A stretch of 64,000 bases of DNA from a virus, in the IMG/VR virus record IMGVR_UViG_3300048999_000173, positions 1 through 64,000 of that record. One strand, written 5' to 3'. Of the stretch, positions 39,888 to 49,813 are shown in pieces (the stretch's first letter is position 1; the number at the start of each line of letters is the position of its first letter). The position numbers and the translations under genes were made by a program. A model generated the notes under the pieces. The model saw only the letters and a program-made list of their open reading frames with translations, made no database searches and was not told where the DNA came from.

Positions 39888-40273
39888 CACCCGACGAACT
39901 TGCCGACCGGCTCGAGCACGCCGCCATGAAGGTTGGCCCGGCAATCCAGAGGGGCGTGAAGCACACGGCCACGCTCGGCGCCGCACGGATCCGAGGGAAC
40001 GCGTCCGGACGCCCGGGCCCGAATGTCATCAGCGGCGCCTACCGCAATTCCTGGCAGCCCGCTCCGCTCCGCGCGATGCCGTATGGCGCGTCGTGCACCA
40101 TCGGCACTGAACTGCCGTACGGGCGGCGCCTGGAATTCGGGTTCACCGGTACCGACAGCCTGGGCCGGAACTACAACCAACCGCCATTTCCGCACGTAGA
40201 ACCCGCCATCGACTTCATCGGAACCCTTCTGCTGGGGCAGATGAAGATGGCCGTGGCGGAGGTCCTGCTGTGA
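39884..40273 (+). CDS. HK97 gp10-family tail completion protein
   Basis: 129 residues from GTG 39884. Family cues: ELADRLEHAAMKVGPAIQRGVKH, then ARIRGNASGRPGPNVISGAYRNSW and LPYGRRLEFGF. HK97 gp10-like proteins are tail-completion proteins that join the head connector to the tail. The neighbours (DUF6093 and a tail-terminator candidate) match. Overlaps both. Confidence 0.8.
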   Translation: MTPDELADRLEHAAMKVGPAIQRGVKHTATLGAARIRGNASGRPGPNVISGAYRNSWQPAPLRAMPYGASCTIGTELPYGRRLEFGFTGTDSLGRNYNQPPFPHVEPAIDFIGTLLLGQMKMAVAEVLL

Positions 40274-40725
40274 TCGACACACTCGCCGTGACCAAAGCCC
40301 TGGTCTCCCTCCTGGAATCCGCCACCGGGAAACCCGTGGGGGAGGGACGCCGCCCCGACGACGCAGACGACCTGTCGCACTACTACATCCTGTACTTCAT
40401 CACCCGCAGCACAGACGGGGCCGCCTTCTCCGACCTCAACGAGGACGCCGACATCACCTACCAGGTGACCTCCGTGTCCGGTCCCGACCCGACCGAGCCG
40501 GACAGCTACGGCACGCAGTCCCAGATCCAGTGGATGGACGACAAAGCCCGCCAAGCGATCCTCGGACGCGACCCCAACACCCGCAGGTGGCTGTACGACT
40601 TGACCGTGCCCGGCTGCCGCGTCACCGCACGCCGGTCGGCCGGGGAAGCAGGGGAAACACCCGACGCAACCGATGCAATCATGAGCAGTGCACCGAGGTT
40701 CACTTTCTGCGTGACCTCACCCTGA
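40270..40725 (+). CDS. tail terminator candidate
   Basis: 151 residues from GTG 40270. It contains VTKALVSLLESATGKPVGEG, HYYILYFITRSTDGAAFSD and YQVTSVSGPDPTEPDSYGTQ, a beta-rich fold with a hydrophobic core, typical in shape and place of the protein that caps the tail tube. Position directly before the tail tube gene supports this. No active site. Confidence 0.7.
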   Translation: MIDTLAVTKALVSLLESATGKPVGEGRRPDDADDLSHYYILYFITRSTDGAAFSDLNEDADITYQVTSVSGPDPTEPDSYGTQSQIQWMDDKARQAILGRDPNTRRWLYDLTVPGCRVTARRSAGEAGETPDATDAIMSSAPRFTFCVTSP

Positions 40726-40862
40726 CTAGCTCAGGACGTTAGACCGCACCGCGGCGGGACCCCACGCGGACGCCACCACCACAGGTGGCCGCCACCCATA
40801 CACCACGTGTAAGGGGCCGGGTCCCGAAAGGATCGCACTGGCCCCGGGACCAAGGGGCCCCC

Positions 40863-41669
40863 ATGCTGCTCGCCAGGCCGAAGAAGTACATGCGGCGCGG
40901 CACTTCCAGGTTCTACCTGGTGCCGACGATCGCCGCCGACTCGATGATCCCCACCCGCGCCGAACTCTCCGCCGGCACGGAGTTCTCCGCCTACATCGCC
41001 GCGATGGACGGATGGACGGTCGCCAACCAGGAGATCGACACCCCGGACATGGCGGACACGTACGACTCCACCATCCCGGGCTCGGACAAGGCCGACACGT
41101 CCACGTTCACGTTCTACGAGGACGAAGAGGACGCCGACCTCGAGGAGCTGTTCGCGAAGGGCACCAACGCCCACATCGTGATCCTCCGCAAGGGCGACGT
41201 CCCCGGCAACAAGTCCATGGACGTGTTCCCGATCCGGGTCGCCTCCCAGTCCCCGCAGTACACGGTGGACAACCAGGCCGCCCAGTTCATGGCGACCTGC
41301 TCCATCACCAGCCGCCCCCTGCAGGGCGCCGCGGTGCCGCTCGCGGGCACCGACGAGGTCCAGACCGTCACCATCACCGGCACCCCGACCGGCGGCACGT
41401 TCACCCTGACGTTCTCCGGCCAGACCACCAGCGCGATCCCGTACAACGCGAATGCTGCGGCCGTGCAGTCCGCGCTGGAAGCGCTGTCGAACATCTCCTC
41501 CGGCGACATCGTCGTCGCGGGCGGCCCGCTGCCCGGCACCCCCGTCACCGTCACGTTCAGCGGCGGCTCCTACGACGGAGCGGACGTCCCGCAGATGACG
41601 GCGACGGCCTCCTTCACCGGCGGCACCAGCCCGGCCGTCGCGGTCACCACGACCACCCCCGGCGGCTGA
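40863..41669 (+). CDS. major tail tube protein with C-terminal Ig-like domain
   Basis: 268 residues. ATG 40863 is chosen by position; a longer form back to 40785 is poorly supported. Residues 1-160 are the tube domain (KYMRRGTSRFYLVPTIAADS, FSAYIAAMDGWTVANQEID, VASQSPQYTVDNQAAQFM). Residues 165-268 are an Ig-like domain beginning EVQTVTITGTPTGG that duplicates the insert in the decoration protein at 35410. Tube subunits stack into the long tail; the Ig domains decorate it. Confidence 0.85.
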   Translation: MLLARPKKYMRRGTSRFYLVPTIAADSMIPTRAELSAGTEFSAYIAAMDGWTVANQEIDTPDMADTYDSTIPGSDKADTSTFTFYEDEEDADLEELFAKGTNAHIVILRKGDVPGNKSMDVFPIRVASQSPQYTVDNQAAQFMATCSITSRPLQGAAVPLAGTDEVQTVTITGTPTGGTFTLTFSGQTTSAIPYNANAAAVQSALEALSNISSGDIVVAGGPLPGTPVTVTFSGGSYDGADVPQMTATASFTGGTSPAVAVTTTTPGG

Positions 41670-41691
41670 CCCAGCCGACGTCCCCTCAGTT

Positions 41692-41740
41692 CCTGGCCGG
41701 GCGCCCGCGCCTTGGGAAGGGCCCTCGTCGCCCGGCCAGG
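41692..41740 (+). terminator. terminator between tail tube and chaperone genes
   Basis: CCTGGCCGGGCG (41692-41703) and CGCCCGGCCAGG (41729-41740) form a perfect 12-bp stem 23 bases after the tail tube stop. Partial termination would keep the chaperones well below the tube protein, the usual stoichiometry. Confidence 0.7.
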
Positions 41741-41772
41741 TCCCGCCCCCCTGACAAAGGACACCACCGAGC

Positions 41773-42330
41773 ATGCCCACCACCCCGAGCACCCTGCCGG
41801 AGCCGCCCGCCAGCGCGGTCGCCGCCGACCCGCACTGGACCGCCACCCGCGAGAAGCTCCGCAACCGGCAGCGGCCCACCGCCTCCCTGGTCATCTGCGA
41901 CGACCCGACCGTCCGCAAGGCCCTGGAGGAGGCCAAGTTCATCGTCCGCAGTGTCACCGCCTCCCTGGACGCCAGTCCCGACGACGCCAGCCTGAAGAAG
42001 GACCTGACGGCCGCACAGAAGACTCTGGACGCGGCGCAGGAAGCGTTCGACGCCATCGCGGTCACGCTGCGGTTCCAGGCGATGCGCCGGCCCGACTTCG
42101 AGGACCTGAAGAAGAACCACCCGCCGACCGAGGAACAGGCTGAAGACGGCCTATCCGTCAACGTCGACTCCATCGGGCCCGCGCTGATCGCCGCCTGCTC
42201 CCTGGACGGCATCACCGCCGACGACGCCTCCTACTACCTCGACGAATGGGCCGAAGGCGAAGCCGCCGCCATGTTCTCCACCGCCTGGAACGTGCAGTCC
42301 GGGGTGCGCATGGACGTGGGAAAAGGCTGA
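41773..42330 (+). CDS. tail assembly chaperone (upstream frame)
   Basis: 185 residues from ATG 41773. Largely helical (PTVRKALEEAKFIVRSVTAS, LKKDLTAAQKTLDAAQEAFDA), ending in MDVGKG. As in lambda gpG it is made in excess, helps the tail tube polymerise on the tape measure, and is followed by a second frame reached by slippage at 42318-42324. Placed between tail tube and tape measure, as expected. Confidence 0.85.
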   Translation: MPTTPSTLPEPPASAVAADPHWTATREKLRNRQRPTASLVICDDPTVRKALEEAKFIVRSVTASLDASPDDASLKKDLTAAQKTLDAAQEAFDAIAVTLRFQAMRRPDFEDLKKNHPPTEEQAEDGLSVNVDSIGPALIAACSLDGITADDASYYLDEWAEGEAAAMFSTAWNVQSGVRMDVGKG

Positions 42331-42698
42331 CCTCCGATGACCGCTTCCGCAGCGACATGGCCTTGTGCCGGGAGTACGGCATCCCGCACAGCCAGTTCCT
42401 CGGCGCCGGAGACGGCACCTGGACGCCCCGCGACCGGGCCAAGGCCCGCGCCTACGAGGAGTTCCTGCGGACCGTGTGCCCCCAGTGCGGCACCCGGGAG
42501 TCGGAGTGGGTCACCGAGGACGGCGAGTACGAGGACGCCTACATCGCCGTCACCCACCGCTGCTTCGGCTGCGAGGAGATCGCGAACAAGCAGGACGAAG
42601 TCCCTGAGGGCAAGGCCGGGGCCGGGGTGAAGGTCCTGCTGCTGCCCGCGTCGATCCGCGCGGCACAGGAGGTCCTGGAGGAACTGACAGCCCGGTAG
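41773..42698 (+). CDS. tail assembly chaperone -1 frameshift fusion
   Basis: The zero-frame GTG GGA AAA GGC TGA at 42315-42329 contains the heptamer GGGAAAA (42318-42324), a classical -1 slip site. Shifting there fuses the chaperone to a downstream frame (RLTSDDRFRSDMALCREYGI...) that ends at 42698 and includes CPQCGTRESEW and CFGCEEIANK zinc-like pairs and a basic end. Expected product about 308 residues, the gpGT-type partner that links the tape measure to the tube. The downstream frame has no good start of its own. Confidence 0.85.
42318..42324 (+). promoter_or_regulatory. programmed -1 frameshift slip site GGGAAAA
   Basis: Matches X-XXY-YYZ with zero frame GGA AAA and -1 frame GGG AAA. 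A GC-rich downstream stretch may provide the stimulatory structure. The short stop-to-frame geometry is the one found in many siphoviruses. Confidence 0.85.
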
Positions 42699-42737
42699 CG
42701 GGCGCCGCAGCGACAACACGGAAGGGAGGGCAGGGGA

Positions 42738-45700
42738 GTGGCCAACTGGAACCTGTCGGTAGACCTGCGCGGGCACGGCAACGACCTCGCCCAGTCCCTG
42801 AAGTCGTCCGCGAAGAACGCCCGCACCCTCGCCAACGCCGCCCGAACGGCGAAGACCGAGGTGAAGGAGCTCGGTCAGGCGTCGCTCACCGCGTCCCGGC
42901 ACGTACGCACCCTCGGCAGCGAAGCCCGCACCACCGCGCGCCGCCTCAACTCCCTGGGTGACGGCGCCCAGACCGCGGCCCGCCGCCTCACTCGCTACGG
43001 AGATGCAGCACAGACCGCGAACCGGCACGTTAACTCCCTGGGCGACAACTCCCGCACCAGTGCCCGGCAGCTGGCCCGCATGTCCGGGCAGATCGACACC
43101 GCCGTCCGCGACCTGCTGCGCCTGGCCGACGCCGCCCGGCGCGCCGACGCCCGCCTGACCCGGGTGGGCGGCGCGGGCGTTACCGGGGTGCGCCGCTACA
43201 GCGAGGAGACCGGCCGGCTGCGCAGCCACCTCGTGTCGGTGGCCGCTCTGCTGTCCGGCGGCGCCCTGGTCATGGGTGCCGGGGAACTGATCAAGCAGGG
43301 CAACGAGTACCAGCAGGCGATGAACGCGTTCGGTGCGACCACCGGCGCCACGCAGATGCAGATGAAGCGGGCCGGAGCGACCGCCAACCAGCTCGGCGGC
43401 GACCTGAAACTCCCCGGGGCGACCGCCGCGGACGCTGCCGACGCCATGGTGGAACTCGCCAAGGCGGGATTCCGGACCGACCAGGCGATCTCCGCCACCC
43501 GGGCCAGCCTCACGCTCGCGTCCGCCGCGCAGGTCAACGCCGCCGACAGCGCGAAGTACTTGGGCGACATGATGGACCAGTTCGGCCTCGGCGCCGACCA
43601 GGCGTCCGTCGCCGCCGACACCCTGGCCGCCACCGCCAACGCCGCCAGCGGCGACATCACTGACATCTACTACGCGATGAAGTACGCCGGCCCGGTGGCG
43701 CACGGGCTCGGGATCTCCCTGCAGGAGACCGCGGCCGGCGTCGGCATGCTCGGCAAGGCGGGCATCCTCGGCCAGACCGCGGGTACCACGCTGCGCGGCA
43801 TGTTTGCCAACCTGGCGGCCCCCACCAAGCAGATGACCGAGGGCCTGGACTCCCTGGGCATCAAGGCGTGGGACGCGCAGGGCAACTTCAAGGGCCTCCG
43901 CAACATCATCGACGGCCTGTCCAAGGCCCAGCACACGATGAACCAGCAGGACTTCGCGGCCGCCGTGAAGAAGGCGTTCGGCAAGCCCGCGATGTCCGGT
44001 GCCATCGCCATGGCCCACCAGGGCACCGCCTCGTTCGACTCGCTGATGCAGTCCGTCTCCCAGACCGGGGCCGCATCGGAGATCGCCGCCGCCAAGGGCA
44101 AGGGCCTGGCCGGTGCGATGCTGCAGCTCAAGACGCAGGCCAAGCAGACCGGCCTGACGATCTACCAGGGGACGGCGCCCGGCCTCGAGCGCCTCACCCG
44201 CGCCGCCACCGACGGCCTGTCCAAGGCCACCCCGCACATCAAGGAGTTCTTCGACTACCTCAACTCCGCATCTGCCCTCCTGGGCCCCGACATCGGGAAC
44301 GCCCTGAAGAAGGAGTTCTCCGGGATCGGCGACGCGGCCGGCGACATGATGGCCCCGCTGAAGGACCTGGCCGGCACCGCAGCCGCCGACGGCCTCCACC
44401 TCCTGATCACCGCCGGGCAACTGGTCATCGAGGTCCTCAAGAACGCCGCCGACGCGATCCAGCCCATCGTGTCCGCCCTGGACGGCCTGTCCGGCGAGTC
44501 AGGGACCGTCGCCTCCACCATGGACCTCGTCGTCACCGCCCTCGACCTGGCCGCCACCGCCGCAGGCGCCCTCTCCGGTGTACTCGTCCCGATCGGGCAC
44601 GTCGTCGGCACCCTTGTCTCCGGGTTCGCCGCCCTGCCCGGCCCCATCCAGCAGTTCGTCCTCGCCGCGCTGCTGGTGCGCCGCATCCAGCCCGGCATGA
44701 CCGGCCTGGCCACCACCGTCCGCACCCGCGTCGGCGGCGCCTTCCAGGCCCTCAACCAGCAGATGGCCGTCCAGCGCGGCCTGGCCGCCTCCGCCGGGGT
44801 CTCCCTCACCCGCTACGGCGCCGCGATGGCCGTCCTCCAGACGCGGGTCCCGGTCATCGGGCAGATGGGCAACGCGTTCCGTACCGCCGCCACACAGGGC
44901 GAAGGCTTCCGCGGCACGCTGCGCGGCATCACGGCCGCCGCCGGGACCGGGCTGCGCGGCGCGATGGGTGGCCTGATGGGTGCGATGGGCGGCCCGTGGG
45001 GGCTCGCCCTGACCGGGCTCACCGTGGGCCTCGGGCTCCTCGCGGACTCCCAGCAGAAGGCGGCCGCGCGCGCTGCCGAGCACAAGGCCACCATCGACGG
45101 CCTCACCTCCGCGATGCGCCAGTCCAACGGGGTCATCGACGAGAACGTCCGCCAGCAGGCCGCCCAGACCATCCAGAACACGAAGCTGGCCGGCAGCAAC
45201 CAGACGCTGTCCACGTTCATGGGGAAGATGGGCTACAGCCTGTCCGACCTGACGGACGCCTACCTGGGCCAGGGCACCAGCGTCGACAAGCTCGCCGACA
45301 AAATGCTCAACCTGGCGCGGGCGAAGGGCGCGGAGGCCCTCAAGGACGGACCCCACAACGTGGACAAGTCCGTCATGGCGCAGGCCAACGCGTACGCCGC
45401 CGCCGGGAAGGCACTGAAGGGCATGTCGGGGGACGCCTCGACCGCGGCGAAGAACGCCAAGGACCTGGACGCGGCGACCAAGGGCACCGGCGACGGGGTC
45501 AGCGCCTACAGCAGGCTCAAGGACGCCGTCACGGCGCTCGGCGACAAGACCGCGGACGCCGACCAGCGCACCCGGGCCCTGCGGGACGCCCTCGACCTGC
45601 TGTCCGGCGGGTCCGTGTCACTCCAGGCCGCGCAGGCCCGCGTGAACGAGGCCATCACCAACGCCAACGAGGCGATGCAGGAAGGCATCGACCACGCCGA

Positions 45701-47981
45701 CGGCTGGGGCAAGGCCCTCATCAAGGCCAACGGGTCCCTGGACACCACCACGAAGAACGGGCAGGGCCTGTTCAACACGTTCAACACGATCGCCGACGGC
45801 GCGTCCAACGCCGCGGTGGCCGCCTACGACTTCGCCCAGTCCCAGGGCAAGGACCTGCCTTCCTCGCTGGCCGCCGCGCGCCGGGAGATGCAGTCCGCCC
45901 GGGACTCCGCGGTCAAGCTGGGCACCCAGTACGGGCTGAGCAAGACGCAGGCCGAAGGCGTCGCTGACTCCCTGGGCCTGATCCCCGGACAGGTTTCGAT
46001 CCTCCTCCAGACCGAGGGCGTCGACTCCACCCTGTCCGAACTGGTCGCCGTACAGGCCGCGTTCCAGCAGGTCCCGAACTCGAAGACGGTGACGGTCGAT
46101 TCGATCAGCACCCAGGCGAAGGCGGACCTGGAGGACCTGGGCTACAAGATCGAGCTGATCCCCGGCACGCGCGAATACAAGATCACGGCGCCGACGAAGC
46201 AAGCCCGCGACGACCTCGACCTCCTCATCGGCGAGATGTCCAAGGTCCCGCCCGCCAAGGGCGTCCAGGTCGACGCGAAGACCGCAGTCGCCATCGGTGA
46301 ACTCGAAGCCGTCCAGGCCAAGATCGAGACGACGCACGGCAAGACCATCACCATGAAGGCGCCGACCGCGGCGGCTCAGACCCAGCTCGAAGCCCTCGGC
46401 TTCAAGATTCATCAGGTGCCGGGGTCGAAGAACGTCACCATCAGCGTCCCCACCGGCGGCCCGAAGAGCGCGGTCAGCTCCATCCAGAGCGCCATCAACA
46501 GCCTCCACGGCAAGACGGTCACCAACTACGTCAACTCGATCGTCACGACCACGAAGAAGTCCGTTCACGAGGTCGTCGGCAACGCGGACGGCGGCGTGTG
46601 GGACTACTTCGCCGACGGCGGCGTCCGCGCGCCCCGCGTCACCAAGTTCGCCGGTGGCAGCGAGAACCACGTCGCACAGATCGCCCGCGGTGGCGACTGG
46701 CGCATGTGGGCGGAACCCGAGACTCACGGCGAGGGCTACGTCCCCTTCGCCCGCTCCAAGCGACCCCGCTCCCGGAAGATCACCGAAGAGATCGTGCGGC
46801 GCCTGGGTGGCGACCCGTCCGCCATCCAGTGGAACGCCGACGGCAACGTCACCGACTGGCGCTACGACCCCGCCACCGGCTCCCTCTACTCCGCCTCCGA
46901 CGCCGGACAGGCAGGCCACAAGACCAAGAAGGTGAAGGTCAAGGTCAAGGGAAAGGTCACGACGAAGGACGTCGACTACTTCGACATCGGGGCTGTCGAA
47001 GCGAAGCTGAAGTCGGCGGCCAAGGCGACCACGGCCTGGAACAAGGACCTCGAGAAGGTCGCGGACCGGGCCGGCGGAGACGTCGCCGACGCCCTCGCGG
47101 GCATGGGCGAGGACGGCATGAAGCTCGCCCACAAGATGGCCACCGGCAGCACCAAGTACATCAACGACATGGCGGCCGCCCTCCGCAACCTGCAGAAGAC
47201 CGCGAAGGCTTCCCTGACGGACTACACCCGCCAGCTCGGGCAGTCCAACACCCTGACCAAGGCGTTCTCCGACAACCTGGCCAAGCTGGCCGCTGAGGGA
47301 TTTGGCGACCTCGCCTCCCAGCTGGCCGCGCAGAACGACCAGGCAGCGCAGGAACTGGCCGCCGCCGCGGTGAAGGACAAGGGCAAGGCGTCGAAGGCGA
47401 ACGCCGCGGCGAAGACCGCGAACAACGCGCTGACCGCCGACCAGGTCTCCGAGCTCGTGCAGATCATCGCAGCGATCGGCACATCGAAGACCGGCATCCA
47501 CGACGTGGCCGCGAAAACGCTCCTGGGCGAGGACGAGATCATCACCGTCGGGAACAAGGCGAAGGCGCAGATCTCCAAGGCGCTCGGCACCCGCGCCACC
47601 AAGTTCCTCGCCGACCTCGGGCGCGCCAACAACCACCTGTCGTACGCCGACGGCGGCATCCGCTCCGGGATCTACGCCACCCGGGGCGGCGCCGTCACGT
47701 TCGCGGAGCCGGAGACCGGCGGCGAAGGCTTCATCCCCCTCAGCCCGAGCAAGCGGCGCAGCGCCCTGCCTGTCCTCGGGGACATCGCACACCGCTTCGG
47801 CCTGGGCCTGACCGACGTGGCCGCCTCCCGCGCGGTAGTCGTCATCCGGGAGGGCGGCGACACCCACGTCAGCGTCACCGCGGTCCGCACCGGCGCCACC
47901 GCGTCCGACATCGGATCGCAGGTCGGGCGCTCCGTCCGCCGCGCGCGCAGGGGAGGGGTGAACGCCCGTGCCGGATCTTGA
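42738..47981 (+). CDS. tail tape measure protein
   Basis: 1747 residues from GTG 42738 (AGGGGA upstream). The N-terminal coiled-coil region has imperfect repeats (ARRLNSLGDGAQTAARRLTR). Residues 180-450 match the TP901-type tape-measure core (NAFGATTGATQMQMKRAG, LTLASAAQVNAADSAKYLGD, FANLAAPTKQMTEGLDSLGI). Several hydrophobic segments lie at about 600-780. The C-terminus has ADGG ... AEPETHGEGYVPF (about residue 1335) and ADGG ... AEPETGGEGFIPLSPSKR (about residue 1660), a duplicated module. Length predicts a tail near 0.26 micrometre (0.15 nm per residue rule). Confidence 0.95.
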   Translation: MANWNLSVDLRGHGNDLAQSLKSSAKNARTLANAARTAKTEVKELGQASLTASRHVRTLGSEARTTARRLNSLGDGAQTAARRLTRYGDAAQTANRHVNSLGDNSRTSARQLARMSGQIDTAVRDLLRLADAARRADARLTRVGGAGVTGVRRYSEETGRLRSHLVSVAALLSGGALVMGAGELIKQGNEYQQAMNAFGATTGATQMQMKRAGATANQLGGDLKLPGATAADAADAMVELAKAGFRTDQAISATRASLTLASAAQVNAADSAKYLGDMMDQFGLGADQASVAADTLAATANAASGDITDIYYAMKYAGPVAHGLGISLQETAAGVGMLGKAGILGQTAGTTLRGMFANLAAPTKQMTEGLDSLGIKAWDAQGNFKGLRNIIDGLSKAQHTMNQQDFAAAVKKAFGKPAMSGAIAMAHQGTASFDSLMQSVSQTGAASEIAAAKGKGLAGAMLQLKTQAKQTGLTIYQGTAPGLERLTRAATDGLSKATPHIKEFFDYLNSASALLGPDIGNALKKEFSGIGDAAGDMMAPLKDLAGTAAADGLHLLITAGQLVIEVLKNAADAIQPIVSALDGLSGESGTVASTMDLVVTALDLAATAAGALSGVLVPIGHVVGTLVSGFAALPGPIQQFVLAALLVRRIQPGMTGLATTVRTRVGGAFQALNQQMAVQRGLAASAGVSLTRYGAAMAVLQTRVPVIGQMGNAFRTAATQGEGFRGTLRGITAAAGTGLRGAMGGLMGAMGGPWGLALTGLTVGLGLLADSQQKAAARAAEHKATIDGLTSAMRQSNGVIDENVRQQAAQTIQNTKLAGSNQTLSTFMGKMGYSLSDLTDAYLGQGTSVDKLADKMLNLARAKGAEALKDGPHNVDKSVMAQANAYAAAGKALKGMSGDASTAAKNAKDLDAATKGTGDGVSAYSRLKDAVTALGDKTADADQRTRALRDALDLLSGGSVSLQAAQARVNEAITNANEAMQEGIDHADGWGKALIKANGSLDTTTKNGQGLFNTFNTIADGASNAAVAAYDFAQSQGKDLPSSLAAARREMQSARDSAVKLGTQYGLSKTQAEGVADSLGLIPGQVSILLQTEGVDSTLSELVAVQAAFQQVPNSKTVTVDSISTQAKADLEDLGYKIELIPGTREYKITAPTKQARDDLDLLIGEMSKVPPAKGVQVDAKTAVAIGELEAVQAKIETTHGKTITMKAPTAAAQTQLEALGFKIHQVPGSKNVTISVPTGGPKSAVSSIQSAINSLHGKTVTNYVNSIVTTTKKSVHEVVGNADGGVWDYFADGGVRAPRVTKFAGGSENHVAQIARGGDWRMWAEPETHGEGYVPFARSKRPRSRKITEEIVRRLGGDPSAIQWNADGNVTDWRYDPATGSLYSASDAGQAGHKTKKVKVKVKGKVTTKDVDYFDIGAVEAKLKSAAKATTAWNKDLEKVADRAGGDVADALAGMGEDGMKLAHKMATGSTKYINDMAAALRNLQKTAKASLTDYTRQLGQSNTLTKAFSDNLAKLAAEGFGDLASQLAAQNDQAAQELAAAAVKDKGKASKANAAAKTANNALTADQVSELVQIIAAIGTSKTGIHDVAAKTLLGEDEIITVGNKAKAQISKALGTRATKFLADLGRANNHLSYADGGIRSGIYATRGGAVTFAEPETGGEGFIPLSPSKRRSALPVLGDIAHRFGLGLTDVAASRAVVVIREGGDTHVSVTAVRTGATASDIGSQVGRSVRRARRGGVNARAGS

Positions 47982-48870
47982 CCTCGTCGACTGGCAGTAC
48001 GACCTCGGTGGTGTCCTCATCGGCAAGGGCACCGCCGTCAACATCATCGAGACCACAGGCCTGGGACGGCCGCCCGTACGCGACAACGACGTGGACCAGC
48101 CGTCCATGGACGGGCAGTGGGCGGGCCCCGACTACTGGGCCGGACGGCAGATCCAGATCGACGCCGCCATCAAGATCCCCGGGGATGCGGACGCCTGCCA
48201 CGACATGATCGCCACGCTTCAGGCCGCGTCCGACCCGGCCGCCGTCCGCCTCGTCGGCGGCGCCGGCATGACGGTGCGCATCAAACGCCCCGGGCGCCCG
48301 GTGAAACGCCTCACGGCCCGCATGCGCAAGCTGGACCCGGAGTTCAAGGACGTCCTGCACGGCTACGTCCCCCTCGACATCGAACTCCTCGCGCACGATC
48401 CGACGTTCTACGCCGACACCGAGTCCGTCACCGAGATCCCTCTGGGATGGCTCACCGGGGGAGGATTCGCCGCCCCCGTCGCCGCCCCGATCTACGTGCA
48501 GGACGGCACCGTCGCCGCCGACCGGCCCGGCTGGGTCACCAACCAGGGCGACACCGACGCCTGGCCCGTCATCCGCATCACCGGCCCGTGCTCCAACGTG
48601 TCGATCATCCACGCCGACTCCGGGCGCACCCTCGCCCTGCCCACCCTGAACCTGACGGCCGGCCAGTGGGTGGACATCGACACCCGGCCCGGATACCGCA
48701 CCGTCACCCGGGAGAACGGCGGCAACGCCTCCACCACCCTCTCCCCGAGCAGCCGCATCGACCTGTTCTCCCTGCCGCCCGGCCAGTCCGAGATGCGGTG
48801 GACCGCCTTCGACAACACCAACACCGCCCGCATGCGCCTCACCTGGCGCGACGCCTACATCGCCCTGTGA
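47968..48870 (+). CDS. distal tail protein candidate
   Basis: 300 residues from GTG 47968, overlapping the tape measure end. N-terminal YDLGGVLIGKGTAVNIIETT, then a beta-rich core (YWAGRQIQIDAAIKIPGDAD), VPLDIELLAHDPTFYADTES and an Ala/Gly-rich end. Position, length and beta content match the Dit-like protein at the tail tip that anchors baseplate and fibres. Confidence 0.75.
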   Translation: MPDLDLVDWQYDLGGVLIGKGTAVNIIETTGLGRPPVRDNDVDQPSMDGQWAGPDYWAGRQIQIDAAIKIPGDADACHDMIATLQAASDPAAVRLVGGAGMTVRIKRPGRPVKRLTARMRKLDPEFKDVLHGYVPLDIELLAHDPTFYADTESVTEIPLGWLTGGGFAAPVAAPIYVQDGTVAADRPGWVTNQGDTDAWPVIRITGPCSNVSIIHADSGRTLALPTLNLTAGQWVDIDTRPGYRTVTRENGGNASTTLSPSSRIDLFSLPPGQSEMRWTAFDNTNTARMRLTWRDAYIAL

Positions 48871-48880
48871 GGACCTGACC

Positions 48881-49813
48881 ATGAGCCTGTTCCCCCGGCC
48901 CATCCTGACCAACGGGGCCACTCACTCCGCGCAGCAGTTCCGCCTCCTGGTCCGCGACCTGGCGCGCGGCGCCGAAGGAGTCACCGAAGGCGACGACCTG
49001 AAAGTGACCCAGCGCTCCACCCCCGGCGCCGGAGTGACCGTCAGTGACGGATCCGGCGTCATCCAAGGACGCGTGAACGCCTATCAAGGCCACTACGCGA
49101 TCTGCAACACCGGGTCCTTCGACGTGGACATCGCCTCCACGTCGGCGACCCCGCGATCGGACATGCTGATCGTGCGTGTCGAAGACCCCGAGTACGAGGG
49201 CTCCCTCAACCCCGCCACCCAGGACGTCTGCTACTTCCAGGTCCTCTCCGGAGTTTCCAGCGGCGCCACCGCCATTCCCGACGGACGTACCGGCATCCCG
49301 CTGGCCCGGATCGACATCCCGTCCAGCACCAGCACCATCACCAACGCAATGATCACCGACCTCCGGAAGGTCGCCAACCCGCGCCGCGAACGCACCCGCT
49401 ACCTGTACTCCCCGCCCTCCCTGACCGAGTTCTCCGGGGACGGCGTCTACCGCACTCTCGGCGGCGCCGGCGCACCCTGGACCATCCCCGTACCCTCCTG
49501 GGCCACCAAGGCGATCATCTCCGTCGACGGGTCCAGCATCCGCCTGTCCACCAACCCGATCTTCGGCCAGTTCCGGTTCCTCTTCGGTGCCTCCCTGACC
49601 GGGCAGTCCGTCAACCTGGACGACAACCAGACCGGCGTCCGGCGCATCACCGCGATGACCGCCGACACTCTCACGCTGCCCTCCGCCTACCGCGGCACCA
49701 ATCAGGTCCTCACCCCGCAGTTCACCGGCCAGACCGGCTACGGCGGAAAGATCGGATACGACGGCGCCACCACCATTTTGGCCGACGTCGAATTCATCGA
49801 GGCCCCCCGGTGA
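48881..49813 (+). CDS. baseplate-region protein
   Basis: 310 residues from ATG 48881. The N-terminus (FRLLVRDLARGAEGVTEGDD, TPGAGVTVSDGSGVIQGRV) resembles baseplate-upper/receptor-binding scaffolds that open phage tail fibres. Middle and end are beta-rich (ARIDIPSSTSTITNAMITDL, GGKIGYDGATTILADVEFIE). Overlaps the next gene by 4 bases. No enzymatic motif. Confidence 0.7.
   Translation: MSLFPRPILTNGATHSAQQFRLLVRDLARGAEGVTEGDDLKVTQRSTPGAGVTVSDGSGVIQGRVNAYQGHYAICNTGSFDVDIASTSATPRSDMLIVRVEDPEYEGSLNPATQDVCYFQVLSGVSSGATAIPDGRTGIPLARIDIPSSTSTITNAMITDLRKVANPRRERTRYLYSPPSLTEFSGDGVYRTLGGAGAPWTIPVPSWATKAIISVDGSSIRLSTNPIFGQFRFLFGASLTGQSVNLDDNQTGVRRITAMTADTLTLPSAYRGTNQVLTPQFTGQTGYGGKIGYDGATTILADVEFIEAPR

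Noticed and set aside
45618-48107. 829-residue minus-strand frame under the tape measure gene
   Set aside because: Low-information Gly/Arg/Val sequence caused by antisense of a GC-rich helical gene; no domain, no start signal.
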